NCBI GenBank assembly: GCA_020852035.1
Contig: JADZBR010000262.1
Span: forward strand, 1-17,035
Source: Caulobacteraceae bacterium
Lineage (GTDB): Bacteria; Pseudomonadota; Alphaproteobacteria; Caulobacterales; Caulobacteraceae
DNA length: 17,035 nucleotides
Reading direction: 5' to 3'
Part shown: piece after piece, positions 1 through 5,791 of the stretch
Numbering within the stretch: the first letter of the stretch is position 1
Layout: each line of letters begins with the position of its first letter
Translations under genes and position numbers: made by a program
Notes under the pieces: generated by a model
Databases searched by the model: none
Seen by the model: the letters and a program-made list of their open reading frames with translations, nothing else
Told to the model about the DNA's origin: nothing

Positions 1-3
1 AGT

Positions 4-381
4 ATGGACCAGGACCTCGATCTGTCCGGGCTCAGGGTGCTCGTCGTCGAAGACGAGATGATGGTCTCCATGCTCATTGAGGACATGCTGGGCGACCTCG
101 GCTGTCAGGTCGTGGGGCCGGCGGCTCGTCTCGACGAGGCGATGGCCCTGGCGCAAAGCGCCGAAATCGACTGCGCGGTGCTCGACGTGAACCTGGGCGG
201 CCAGCCGATCTTCCCGCTGGCCGACCTGCTGCGCGAGAAGGGCAGGCCCTTCGCCTTCGCCACCGGCTACGGCGACTCGGCCCTGCGCGACGTCGACCAG
301 GGCGCCCTGGTGCTGCAGAAGCCGTTCCGCGAGAGCGACCTGCAGCGCATCATCGGGCTGCTGCGCGCGGCGGTCGGCTGA
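4..381 (+). CDS. Stand-alone response regulator receiver (FATGY type)
   Basis: A single CheY-like receiver domain of 125 aa with no output domain. Receiver landmarks are visible: acidic pocket E16-D17, phospho-acceptor D61 in LDVN, T87 in the FATGYG motif, and K106 in the QKPF turn. The FATGY signature is known from a subgroup of alphaproteobacterial receivers that work with HWE/HisKA2 histidine kinases; that partnership is inferred here, since no kinase lies in the window. The protein would act in the cytoplasm as a phospho-relay or protein-interaction element. The start is an ATG three bases from the window edge. The frame is open to the edge, so a longer N-terminus is possible, but the length fits a complete receiver. 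It faces the tRNA-Leu gene convergently. Confidence 0.9.
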   Translation: MDQDLDLSGLRVLVVEDEMMVSMLIEDMLGDLGCQVVGPAARLDEAMALAQSAEIDCAVLDVNLGGQPIFPLADLLREKGRPFAFATGYGDSALRDVDQGALVLQKPFRESDLQRIIGLLRAAVG

Positions 382-414
382 CCGGCCCCGCCTCAGAGCT
401 GAGCGAAGCGGATT

Positions 415-500
415 TGGTGCGGGCGGCCGGACTCGAACCGGCACGGGCCAGGCCCTGCAGATTTTAAGTCGGCTGCGTCTACCAGGTTCGCCACGCCCGC
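415..500 (-). tRNA. tRNA-Leu (anticodon UAA), CCA encoded
   Basis: On the minus strand the sequence folds as a class II tRNA. The 7-bp acceptor stem is GCGGGCG/CGCCCGC, the discriminator is A (418), and CCA is encoded at 415-417. The D-arm contains GGTAGACGC, and the long variable arm has the stem GGGC/GCCC. The T-stem is GCCGG/CCGGC around TTCGAGT. The anticodon loop is CTTAAAA, with anticodon TAA at 464-466, so it reads UUA/UUG leucine codons. The anticodon stem has one apparent C-U mismatch at the central pair (471 with 459). Confidence 0.95.
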
Positions 501-544
501 ATCGGCCGTGGCGTGCCACAGCCGGCGGCGACGCGCCAGCGTCT

Positions 545-919
545 CTAGGGCGTGACCCCGGCCCTCACTTCCGCGCGCGCGGCCTCACCGGCCGTATTGC
601 CGTTGGCGTTCACGCCGGCGGAGGTGGCGGTTGCGCCGCCCCGCTGCTGCACGACGTGGGTCAGCTCGTGGCCGATCAGCTGGCGGTTCACCTGGTCGGG
701 CGCCGGGCCGAGGAAGATGTCGTTGCCCCGCGTGAAGGCCCGCGCGCCGAGTTCCTGCGGCCGGTGGGAATTGTAGTGAACTCGCACGCTCGAAAGGTCG
801 CCGCCGAACGCCTGCTCATAGCCCTGCCGCAGATCGCCCGGCAGGCCCTGCCCGCCGTTGGCGGTATGAATCCGCGCCCGCTCCGATTCCGGCAGCGAGT
901 CCCAATGATTTCCCGGCAT
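545..919 (-). CDS. DUF4157 (eCIS-core-domain) small protein
   Basis: A 124-aa protein that is almost entirely a DUF4157 domain (about residues 26-92). Family hallmarks are the stretch from LPGDLRQ through HYNSHRPQELGARAFTRG, then the metallopeptidase-like HELTHVVQQ with HExxH at 84-88. Such domains are known at the N-terminus of proteins linked to extracellular contractile injection systems and polymorphic toxins. Here no toxin domain, injection-system gene, signal peptide or membrane segment accompanies it. I chose the ATG at 919 because GGGAGGG sits 5 bases upstream; an ATG at 955 and a TTG at 967 are in frame but lack such a site. Proteolytic activity and function are unproven. It lies upstream of the tRNA-Leu on the same strand. 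Confidence 0.75.
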   Translation of the reverse strand: MPGNHWDSLPESERARIHTANGGQGLPGDLRQGYEQAFGGDLSSVRVHYNSHRPQELGARAFTRGNDIFLGPAPDQVNRQLIGHELTHVVQQRGGATATSAGVNANGNTAGEAARAEVRAGVTP

Positions 920-1041
920 CCGTCCCTCCCGACAGCTCCGTGGCGAGAATAGCATTAACGCTGCCAAAACCTAGATTGTTAAGCCCCTGTTCGCGCGGAG
1001 AAATCCAGAATACGCCGTTATTTTGTGGGGGCGTCCTCTCA

Positions 1042-1275
1042 ATGGCCTTGCCGGTCTGGACAACGACCGTGGCCCTGATCGTGGGCTGGGTGGTGCTCGG
1101 CGTCGCCGCCGGCGTGGTGGCGCTGCGCTCGATCGACGCCCTGTCGAAGGGCGTGCGCATCGTCTGGCCGATGTCGCTGGTGTTCGCCGCGATCGGCTAT
1201 CTGGTCGCCGGCGTGAACGGGATGATCGTCGGCATGGCCAGCGCCTCGGCGATCGGCCTCTTCGTCGGGCGCTAG
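1042..1275 (+). CDS. Small two-segment membrane protein, unknown function
   Basis: A 77-aa protein starting MALPVWTTT. It has one clear hydrophobic helix at about residues 7-28. A second hydrophobic region at about 42-76, rich in Gly/Ala, could form one or two more passes. A short RS..ALSKGVR basic loop lies between them. I do not recognise a family. It is transcribed divergently from the DUF4157 gene, with a 122-bp gap between the starts, and converges with the CinA-like gene. Upstream in-frame codons exist back to 940 but give a non-membrane, arginine/proline-rich extension, so the ATG at 1042 is preferred. The ribosome site is weak (GGGGG about 10 bases upstream). Confidence 0.6.
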   Translation: MALPVWTTTVALIVGWVVLGVAAGVVALRSIDALSKGVRIVWPMSLVFAAIGYLVAGVNGMIVGMASASAIGLFVGR

Positions 1276-1301
1276 GGCGCATCAGGCCGACGCGCGCAAG
1301 C

Positions 1302-2030
1302 TCAGGTTCCCGCCACCTCGAACGCCTTGGCCACCCCCGCCGCGTCCAGCGCCGCGATCAGCTCGTCCACCGTCGCGGCCACCTCGCCCGCGTCGCGCCC
1401 GCGGATGACCAGGTTGGAGCCGTAGCCCTCCGGCCCGAAGAACGGATAGCTGCCCAGCGACAGGTCCGGGTGCGCCTTGGCCAGCGCCTCCAGCGGCTCT
1501 GCGATCTGGCCCTCGCCGGAGCCCTCCACCCGCACGGTGCGCGCGATGGTGACCTTGCCGCCCTTCAGCCGCGGGCCGACGTCCTCCAGCATGCCGCGCA
1601 TGATTACCGGCACGCCGGCCAGGGTGAATACATTACCGATGGTGAAGCCCGGCGGCCCCTGCACCGGGTTCTTGACCAGCTCGCCGCCCACCGGCACCCG
1701 CGCCATCCGCCGCCGCGCCGCATTCGGCTCGCCCCAGCGGGCGCGCAGCATCTGCATGATCTCCGGATGTTCGTAGAGCTCGACCCCGAAGGCGCCGGCC
1801 ACCGCGTCGGCGGTGATGTCGTCGTGCGTCGGGCCGATGCCGCCGGTGGTGATGACGTAGTCGTAGCGGGCGCGCAGCGCATTCAGCGCCGCGATGATCT
1901 CCTCGTGGACATCCGGCACCACGCGCGCCTCGGCGAGGTCCACGCCGAACGTCCCGAGATAGCGGGCGATGTAGCTGGTGTTGGTGTCCTGGGTGCGGCC
2001 GGAGAGAATCTCGTCGCCGATCACCAGCAC
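1302..2030 (-). CDS. CinA N-terminal / MoaB-Mog-like domain protein
   Basis: A molybdopterin-binding-fold (MoCF) protein of the competence/damage-inducible CinA family. From the GTG at 2030 the motifs are IGDEILSGRTQDTNT at about 4-18, the TTGGIGPTHDD nucleotide/pterin-binding loop at 61-71, and NPVQGPPGF at about 121-129. At 242 aa it holds only the N-terminal part of CinA; the C-terminal amidohydrolase (PncC-like) domain is absent, as in many alphaproteobacterial homologues. The activity cannot be told from sequence; CinA relatives hydrolyse ADP-ribose or NMN. It is the last gene of a three-gene minus-strand operon. The true start may lie upstream: the frame is open through SDRVTAA to a CTG at 2054, preceded by AAGGA and overlapping the previous stop as CTGA. 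Confidence 0.88.
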   Translation of the reverse strand: MLVIGDEILSGRTQDTNTSYIARYLGTFGVDLAEARVVPDVHEEIIAALNALRARYDYVITTGGIGPTHDDITADAVAGAFGVELYEHPEIMQMLRARWGEPNAARRRMARVPVGGELVKNPVQGPPGFTIGNVFTLAGVPVIMRGMLEDVGPRLKGGKVTIARTVRVEGSGEGQIAEPLEALAKAHPDLSLGSYPFFGPEGYGSNLVIRGRDAGEVAATVDELIAALDAAGVAKAFEVAGT

Positions 2031-2050
2031 CGCGGCGGTGACTCGATCGC

Positions 2051-2284
2051 TCAGGGCTTTTCCTTCGAACCGAGCCGATAGCCCAGCGCGGCGGAAGCCG
2101 CGGCGGCGATCACCGGCAGGGCGGCCACCAAGACCGCCGGCGCGGCGTTGGCCGCCGCAACAAGCGCCACCACCCCCGAGCCCACGGTGCCGAGAAGGCC
2201 GACTTCGAGCGCTCTCACCGTACCAGCGGCATTGACCGGCAGGCGCCCGGAACCCGATTCCGCTTGATGCGCGAGGTCGTTCAA
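2051..2284 (-). CDS. Small membrane protein in the CinA-like operon, unknown function
   Basis: A 77-aa protein read from a TTG at 2284 that overlaps the upstream gene's stop as TTGA, with GGAG 9 bases before it. The N-terminal about 25 residues are polar (NDLAHQAESGSGRLP). The rest is a long Ala/Val/Leu/Gly-rich hydrophobic region (about residues 27-70), probably two membrane helices, ending in a basic tail GYRLGSKEKP. I recognise no family. The unusual start rests on the tight coupling; there is no ATG in the frame nearby, and a GTG about 22 codons downstream is the alternative. Its stop overlaps the possible CTG start of the CinA-like gene. Confidence 0.55.
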   Translation of the reverse strand: MNDLAHQAESGSGRLPVNAAGTVRALEVGLLGTVGSGVVALVAAANAAPAVLVAALPVIAAAASAALGYRLGSKEKP

Positions 2285-2709
2285 TAGAGTCCGCTCCAAA
2301 GGCGCGCCAACAGGCTCAAGATAGCCATGCCGACCGCGCATTGCCACGAGAGATTCGCCAGGTGGCTGATGTCGAATGGCTGGCCCTCCTGGTCCAGTCG
2401 GCCGGTGTGCGCCAACGACATCACAAAATAGGTCCCTGACAGAAAGATCAGCACGAGAAGGCTCACGAGAACGAGCACGCTGGCCGGCAGGGCGTCCAAG
2501 GTCGGCGAGGCGCCGATGCGATCCTTCCACACATCCATGATGAGAACCGAAGCGGTGGTGATCGCGTAGAAGAACAGCACTCCGTCCTTCAATACGGACG
2601 CGACGTCGGGCTTTTGTCCGGCGATCCTCTGGGCGAGATAGACACACGCCACCGGAATCGCCGGCATCAGCAGGTTGCCCATGATCCAGATCAGCAGTTC
2701 AGGATTCAC
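2281..2709 (-). CDS. Four-helix integral membrane protein, unknown function
   Basis: A 142-aa protein starting with a GTG (NPELLIWIMGNLL...). AAGGGGGCGGGG immediately upstream supplies a strong ribosome site and decides the start. Hydrophobic segments lie near residues 5-26, 45-62, 78-102 and 122-138, suggesting four passes. A polar loop (HTGRLDQEGQPFDISHLAN) sits before the last helix. I do not recognise a family. It is the first gene of the operon with the 77-aa membrane protein and the CinA-like protein. It diverges from sfsA across only 48 bases. Base composition looks slightly less GC-rich than the neighbours, and codon use is less biased, which may point to acquisition. Confidence 0.65.
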   Translation of the reverse strand: MNPELLIWIMGNLLMPAIPVACVYLAQRIAGQKPDVASVLKDGVLFFYAITTASVLIMDVWKDRIGASPTLDALPASVLVLVSLLVLIFLSGTYFVMSLAHTGRLDQEGQPFDISHLANLSWQCAVGMAILSLLARLWSGLY

Positions 2710-2757
2710 CCCCGCCCCCTTGGGTGGCTTTCTCTTGCTACACAACCTGCGCAATCC

Positions 2758-3459
2758 ATGAAGTTCCCGCAACCGCTGATCCGCGGCCGCCTCGTGCAGC
2801 GCTACAAGCGCTTCTTCGCCGACTGCGTGCTGGACGACGGGCGCGAGGTCACCGCCCACTGCCCCAACCCCGGCGCCATGCTGGGCCTCAACATGCCCGG
2901 CCTGCCGGTCTGGCTCTCCAGGTCGGACGATCCCAAGCGCAAGCTCGCCCACACCCTGGAGCTGGTCGAGATCGACGGCGCGCCGGTGGGGATCAACACC
3001 ATGCACCCCAACCGCCTGGTCGCCGAGGCGCTGGCGGCGGGGGCCATCCCCGAGCTCGCCGGCTACGACAGCGTGCGGCGCGAGGTGCGCTACAGCCACA
3101 ACAGCCGCGTCGACTTCCTGCTGCAGTCCGAGGGTCGGGCGAACTGCTGGCTGGAGGTGAAGAACTGCCACCTCCGCCGCGCCGGGACCCTGGCCGAGTT
3201 CCCCGACTGCGTCGCCGCCCGCTCGACCAAGCACCTGCAGGACCTGATGGACCAGGTGGCGATCGGCGACCGCGCCGTCGCCCTCTTCGTCGTCCAGCGC
3301 ACCGACTGCGACGCCTTCGCCGCCTGCCGCGACCTCGACCCGAAGTTCGCCGACGGCCTGGAGCGGGCGGCCGACGCGGGGGTGGAGGTGCTGGTCTACG
3401 GCTGCGCCATGAGCCCCGAGGCCATAACTTTGGACCGGCCGATCATCTGGAAGCGCTAG
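2758..3459 (+). CDS. sfsA: SfsA family putative nuclease
   Basis: A 233-aa protein matching SfsA over its full usual length. It has an N-terminal OB-like part (LIRGRLVQRYKRFFADC, then HCPNPGAM at 34-41) and a PD-(D/E)XK nuclease-like core: SRVDFLL (R117, D119), LEVKNCHL (E133, K135) and the AEFPD...RSTKHLQDL segment at 146-163. SfsA was named for 'sugar fermentation stimulation' in E. coli, where it was thought to be a regulator. The fold suggests a DNA-acting enzyme, but the cellular role is unsettled. The usual RGxKHL is RSTKHL here. The ATG at 2758 gives the conserved N-terminus. It diverges from the membrane-protein operon and is followed by a large inverted repeat. Confidence 0.93.
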   Translation: MKFPQPLIRGRLVQRYKRFFADCVLDDGREVTAHCPNPGAMLGLNMPGLPVWLSRSDDPKRKLAHTLELVEIDGAPVGINTMHPNRLVAEALAAGAIPELAGYDSVRREVRYSHNSRVDFLLQSEGRANCWLEVKNCHLRRAGTLAEFPDCVAARSTKHLQDLMDQVAIGDRAVALFVVQRTDCDAFAACRDLDPKFADGLERAADAGVEVLVYGCAMSPEAITLDRPIIWKR

Positions 3460-3477
3460 TCAGCTTGCCCCCTTTTT

Positions 3478-3582
3478 CCGCTCATCCCCGCGAAAGCGGG
3501 GACCCAGGCTTTTTGCGTTCTGCGGAAACGCCAGCGCCCTTCGATAAAACACCTGGGTCCCCGCTTTCGCGGGGATGAGCGG
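3478..3582. repeat. Large intergenic inverted repeat (REP/MITE-like)
   Basis: Two 31-base arms, 3478-3508 and 3552-3582, are perfect reverse complements separated by 43 bases. Each arm carries its own 6-bp hairpin, CCCCGC/GCGGGG, around GAAA (left) or TTTC (right). Either the whole element or each arm alone can fold, so it could end sfsA transcription or shield mRNA ends. Sequences of this kind recur between genes in GC-rich alphaproteobacteria. Whether it is mobile cannot be judged from one copy. Confidence 0.85.
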
Positions 3583-3685
3583 ATGAGTGGGAGAGGGCTG
3601 AGCGCGGTTGCGCTTTTGTGCTAGGATGCTGACATAGGCTCCCATCCGCGTCGCCGCTGTTCCGGCGCGCCCGAAGGTTTCGACT

Positions 3686-4495
3686 ATGGCCATGACCGAC
3701 GTGCTGGAGGCGGAAGTCCGCACCGGCCAGATCAAGATTCACACCCCCGAGGACTTCGAGGGCATGCGCCGCGCCGGCCGCCTGGCCGCCGAGTGCCTGG
3801 ACATGATCACGCCGCACATCGTCCCCGGCGTGGCCACCGAGACGATCGACACCCTGGCCCGCGAGTTCATCCTCGACCACGGCGCCCTGCCCGCCTGCCT
3901 GGGCTACAAGGGCTACACCCACACCCTCTGCATCTCGCCCAACCACGTGGTCTGCCACGGCTTCCCGTCCGAGCGCCCCTTGCGCGAAGGCGACATCGTC
4001 AACTGCGACGTGACGGTGATCGTCGACGGCTGGCACGGCGACCATTCGCGCATGTACCCGGTCGGCGAGATCGCGCCCCGCGCCAGGCGGCTGATCGACG
4101 TCACCTATGAGGGCATGGCGCGGGGCCTGGCGGCCATCAAGCCCGGAAACACCTTCGGCGACATCGGCTTCGCCATCCAGCAATACGTCGAGGCCCAGCG
4201 CTGCAGCGTGGTGCGCGACTTCTGCGGCCACGGCCTGGGGCGGGTGTTCCACGACTCGCCGAACGTGCTGCATTACGGCCGCCCCGGCGAGGGCGCGGTG
4301 TTGCAGCCCGGCATGTTCTTCACCGTCGAGCCGATGGTGAACCTCGGCAAGCCGCAGGTGAAGGTGCTCTCCGACGGCTGGACGGCGGTGACCCGCGACA
4401 AGTCGCTGTCGGCCCAGTGCGAGCATTCGGTGGGGGTGACCGAGACCGGGGTGGAGATCTTCACAGCGTCTCCACTGTTCAAGCCGGCGCTCTGA
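3686..4495 (+). CDS. map: Type I methionine aminopeptidase
   Basis: Removes the initiator methionine from nascent proteins in the cytoplasm. The 269-aa protein has the pita-bread fold and the complete dinuclear metal site: D108 (NCDVT), D119 (HGDHSRMY), H182 (CGHGLGRVFH), E215 (TVEPM) and E246 (CEHSV). The substrate-contacting H91 lies in NHVVCHGFPS. The length and short N-terminal extension (about 20 residues before the core) fit bacterial type I enzymes. The ATG at 3686 has GAAGG 8-9 bases upstream; a second in-frame ATG lies two codons later. It sits between the inverted repeat after sfsA and a small lipoprotein gene starting one base past its stop. It is probably essential unless another map copy exists. 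Confidence 0.97.
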   Translation: MAMTDVLEAEVRTGQIKIHTPEDFEGMRRAGRLAAECLDMITPHIVPGVATETIDTLAREFILDHGALPACLGYKGYTHTLCISPNHVVCHGFPSERPLREGDIVNCDVTVIVDGWHGDHSRMYPVGEIAPRARRLIDVTYEGMARGLAAIKPGNTFGDIGFAIQQYVEAQRCSVVRDFCGHGLGRVFHDSPNVLHYGRPGEGAVLQPGMFFTVEPMVNLGKPQVKVLSDGWTAVTRDKSLSAQCEHSVGVTETGVEIFTASPLFKPAL

Positions 4496-4496
4496 G

Positions 4497-4892
4497 TTGT
4501 TCGCTCGGCCAGCAAGCCTGGCCTTCGTCGCCGTGCTGCTTGCTTCGGTGGGCGGGTGCGTCCCGGCGCCGGAAGCGGCTGATATTCCCGGCCTTTACGT
4601 TTCCGGGCCAAACAACGTTCAAGAGCAAATCTGGCTACGGCAAGACGGCTCCTTTTCGCATAGATGGGGAGCCGGCGGCGAGTTCGTCGAAAGCGGTCGC
4701 TGGACCTTGGACGGTCGCGAGCCGGGATGCCTCCGGATCACGTTGGCAGGCTTCACACGTCTGCGGCGCGGCGAAGACCACGCCAGCCGCGTGGCGTTCT
4801 TCTCGTCATGTGTGGAACGACATGCGGTCGGCGGAATCGGCTTGGTGCTCGATGCGGAAGGCGAAACGGTGCTCCGCAAGTCGGAACGCTGA
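4497..4892 (+). CDS. Small putative lipoprotein, unknown function
   Basis: A 131-aa protein read from a TTG one base after the map stop. Residues 1-20 form a signal peptide (SLAFVAVLLASVGG) leading to a lipobox-like GG-C with the acylated Cys at 21, so it is probably a lipoprotein exported by Sec. The mature part (PGLYVSGPNNVQEQIWLRQDG, then GRWTLDG...CLRITLAGF) has alternating polar/aromatic pattern typical of a small beta-sheet or lipocalin-like domain, but I recognise no family. No convincing ribosome site precedes the TTG, so translation may depend on coupling with map. The remaining codons before the lipobox offer only GTG starts that would truncate the signal. A repeat block follows it. 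Confidence 0.6.
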   Translation: MFARPASLAFVAVLLASVGGCVPAPEAADIPGLYVSGPNNVQEQIWLRQDGSFSHRWGAGGEFVESGRWTLDGREPGCLRITLAGFTRLRRGEDHASRVAFFSSCVERHAVGGIGLVLDAEGETVLRKSER

Positions 4893-5040
4893 CCTCCTTC
4901 TCCCGGTCGGGAGAAGGAAAGACGCGCCGCAAGGCGCGGCGAGGATGAGGGCCTCCGCCCTCTCCGAAGAGGCCCAAACCCCTCACCCTCCCGCCGGCTC
5001 CGCCGTCGGCTGTCCCTCTCCCGACCGGGAGAGGGGTTTT
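4893..5040. repeat. Composite palindromic intergenic repeat block
   Basis: Three hairpins stand in a row between the lipoprotein gene and radC. 4896-4905 pairs with 4908-4917 (CCTTCTCCCG stem). 4923-4928 pairs with 4933-4938 (CGCGCC around a GCAA tetraloop). 5014-5023 pairs with 5026-5035 (CCCTCTCCCG stem). An outer inverted repeat, AAACCCCTC at 4976-4984 with GAGGGGTTT at 5031-5039, encloses the last. The stem type recurs at 16187-16209, so this is a dispersed repeat family rather than a single structure. Confidence 0.8.
5014..5040 (+). terminator. Rho-independent-like terminator
   Basis: A 10-bp GC-rich stem (CCCTCTCCCG/CGGGAGAGGG) is followed by GTTTT. It would end transcripts from map and the lipoprotein gene before radC. 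The T-run is short, so termination may be partial, and the structure is also part of the repeat block. Confidence 0.5.
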
Positions 5041-5092
5041 GCTTCACTCAACCTCGGATATTTGTCATCGTGCCCTTCAACAAGGAGGCGCG

Positions 5093-5791
5093 GTGGGTTC
5101 GGGAGTCGAGGAAGGGCCGGCGGCGCATCAGCTTGGTCACCGCGACCGTCTGAGGGACCGCGCGCGGCAGGCCGGCGTGGAGCACTTGCCGGACTATGAG
5201 CTGCTGGAACTCTACCTCTTCCGCACCTTCCCGCGCGGCGACGTCAAGCCGCTGGCCAAGGCGCTGCTCGCCCGGTTCGGCTCGCTGAGCGGCCTGACCT
5301 CCGCGACCCTCGAAGAGCTCAAGACCGTCCCCGGCGTCGGCGAGGCCGCCGCCCTCGACCTGAAGCTGCTGCACGAGGCCACCCTCCGCATCGCCAAGGC
5401 GCCGGTGACCAAGCGCACGGTGATCTCCTCCTGGAGCGCCCTGCTCGGCTACGTCCGCGTCGCCCTCGCCAACGAGGCCCGCGAGCAGTTCCGCGTGCTC
5501 TTCCTCGACAAGAAGAACCAGCTGATCGCCGACGAGGTGATGAACCGCGGCACCGTCGACCACGCCCCGGTCTATCCGCGCGAGGTCGTCCGCCGCGCCC
5601 TGGAGCTCTCCGCCAGCGCCGTGATCCTCGTCCACAACCACCCCTCCGGCGATCCCACCCCCAGCCGCGCCGACGTGGACATGACCCGGCAGGTCATAGA
5701 GGCTGGGCGCTCGCTGAGCATCGCAGTACACGACCACCTCGTGGTCGGCCGCGAGGGCGTGGCGAGTTTCAAGGCGCTGGGGTTGTTCTGA
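5093..5791 (+). CDS. radC: RadC family JAB/MPN-domain protein
   Basis: A 232-aa protein with RadC architecture. The N-terminal helix-hairpin-helix region (KTVPGVGEAAALDLKLL at about 77-93) precedes a C-terminal JAB1/MPN+ domain. The zinc-site motif is complete: E148, then H181-N-H183-PSGDPTPSRAD194. The family was named for a DNA repair phenotype later assigned elsewhere, and its substrate is unknown. The GTG at 5093 is chosen because AAGGAGG lies at 5082-5088, although the 4-base spacing is short; a TTG at 5039 is in frame but has no site and overlaps the repeat. The stop overlaps the dipeptidase start (TGATG), implying co-transcription. Confidence 0.93.
   Translation: MGSGVEEGPAAHQLGHRDRLRDRARQAGVEHLPDYELLELYLFRTFPRGDVKPLAKALLARFGSLSGLTSATLEELKTVPGVGEAAALDLKLLHEATLRIAKAPVTKRTVISSWSALLGYVRVALANEAREQFRVLFLDKKNQLIADEVMNRGTVDHAPVYPREVVRRALELSASAVILVHNHPSGDPTPSRADVDMTRQVIEAGRSLSIAVHDHLVVGREGVASFKALGLF

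Noticed and set aside
392..403. CTCAGAGCTGAG as a terminator between the receiver gene and tRNA-Leu
   Set aside because: Only a 4-5 bp stem with a minimal loop and no T-run on either strand.
955..982. Two TTAA motifs as a CtrA site between the divergent genes
   Set aside because: They are about 20 bases apart; the CtrA consensus needs TTAA with 7 bases between.
1023..2081. Long + strand open frame (352 aa) across the CinA-like gene
   Set aside because: It is rich in Arg/His/Gly/Asp without a fold pattern, and the opposite strand encodes a clear family protein; GC-rich third positions keep the antisense frame open.
3482..4426. Long - strand open frame (314 aa) opposite map
   Set aside because: Low-complexity Ala/Gly/His/Val composition and full overlap with map, which has all catalytic residues.
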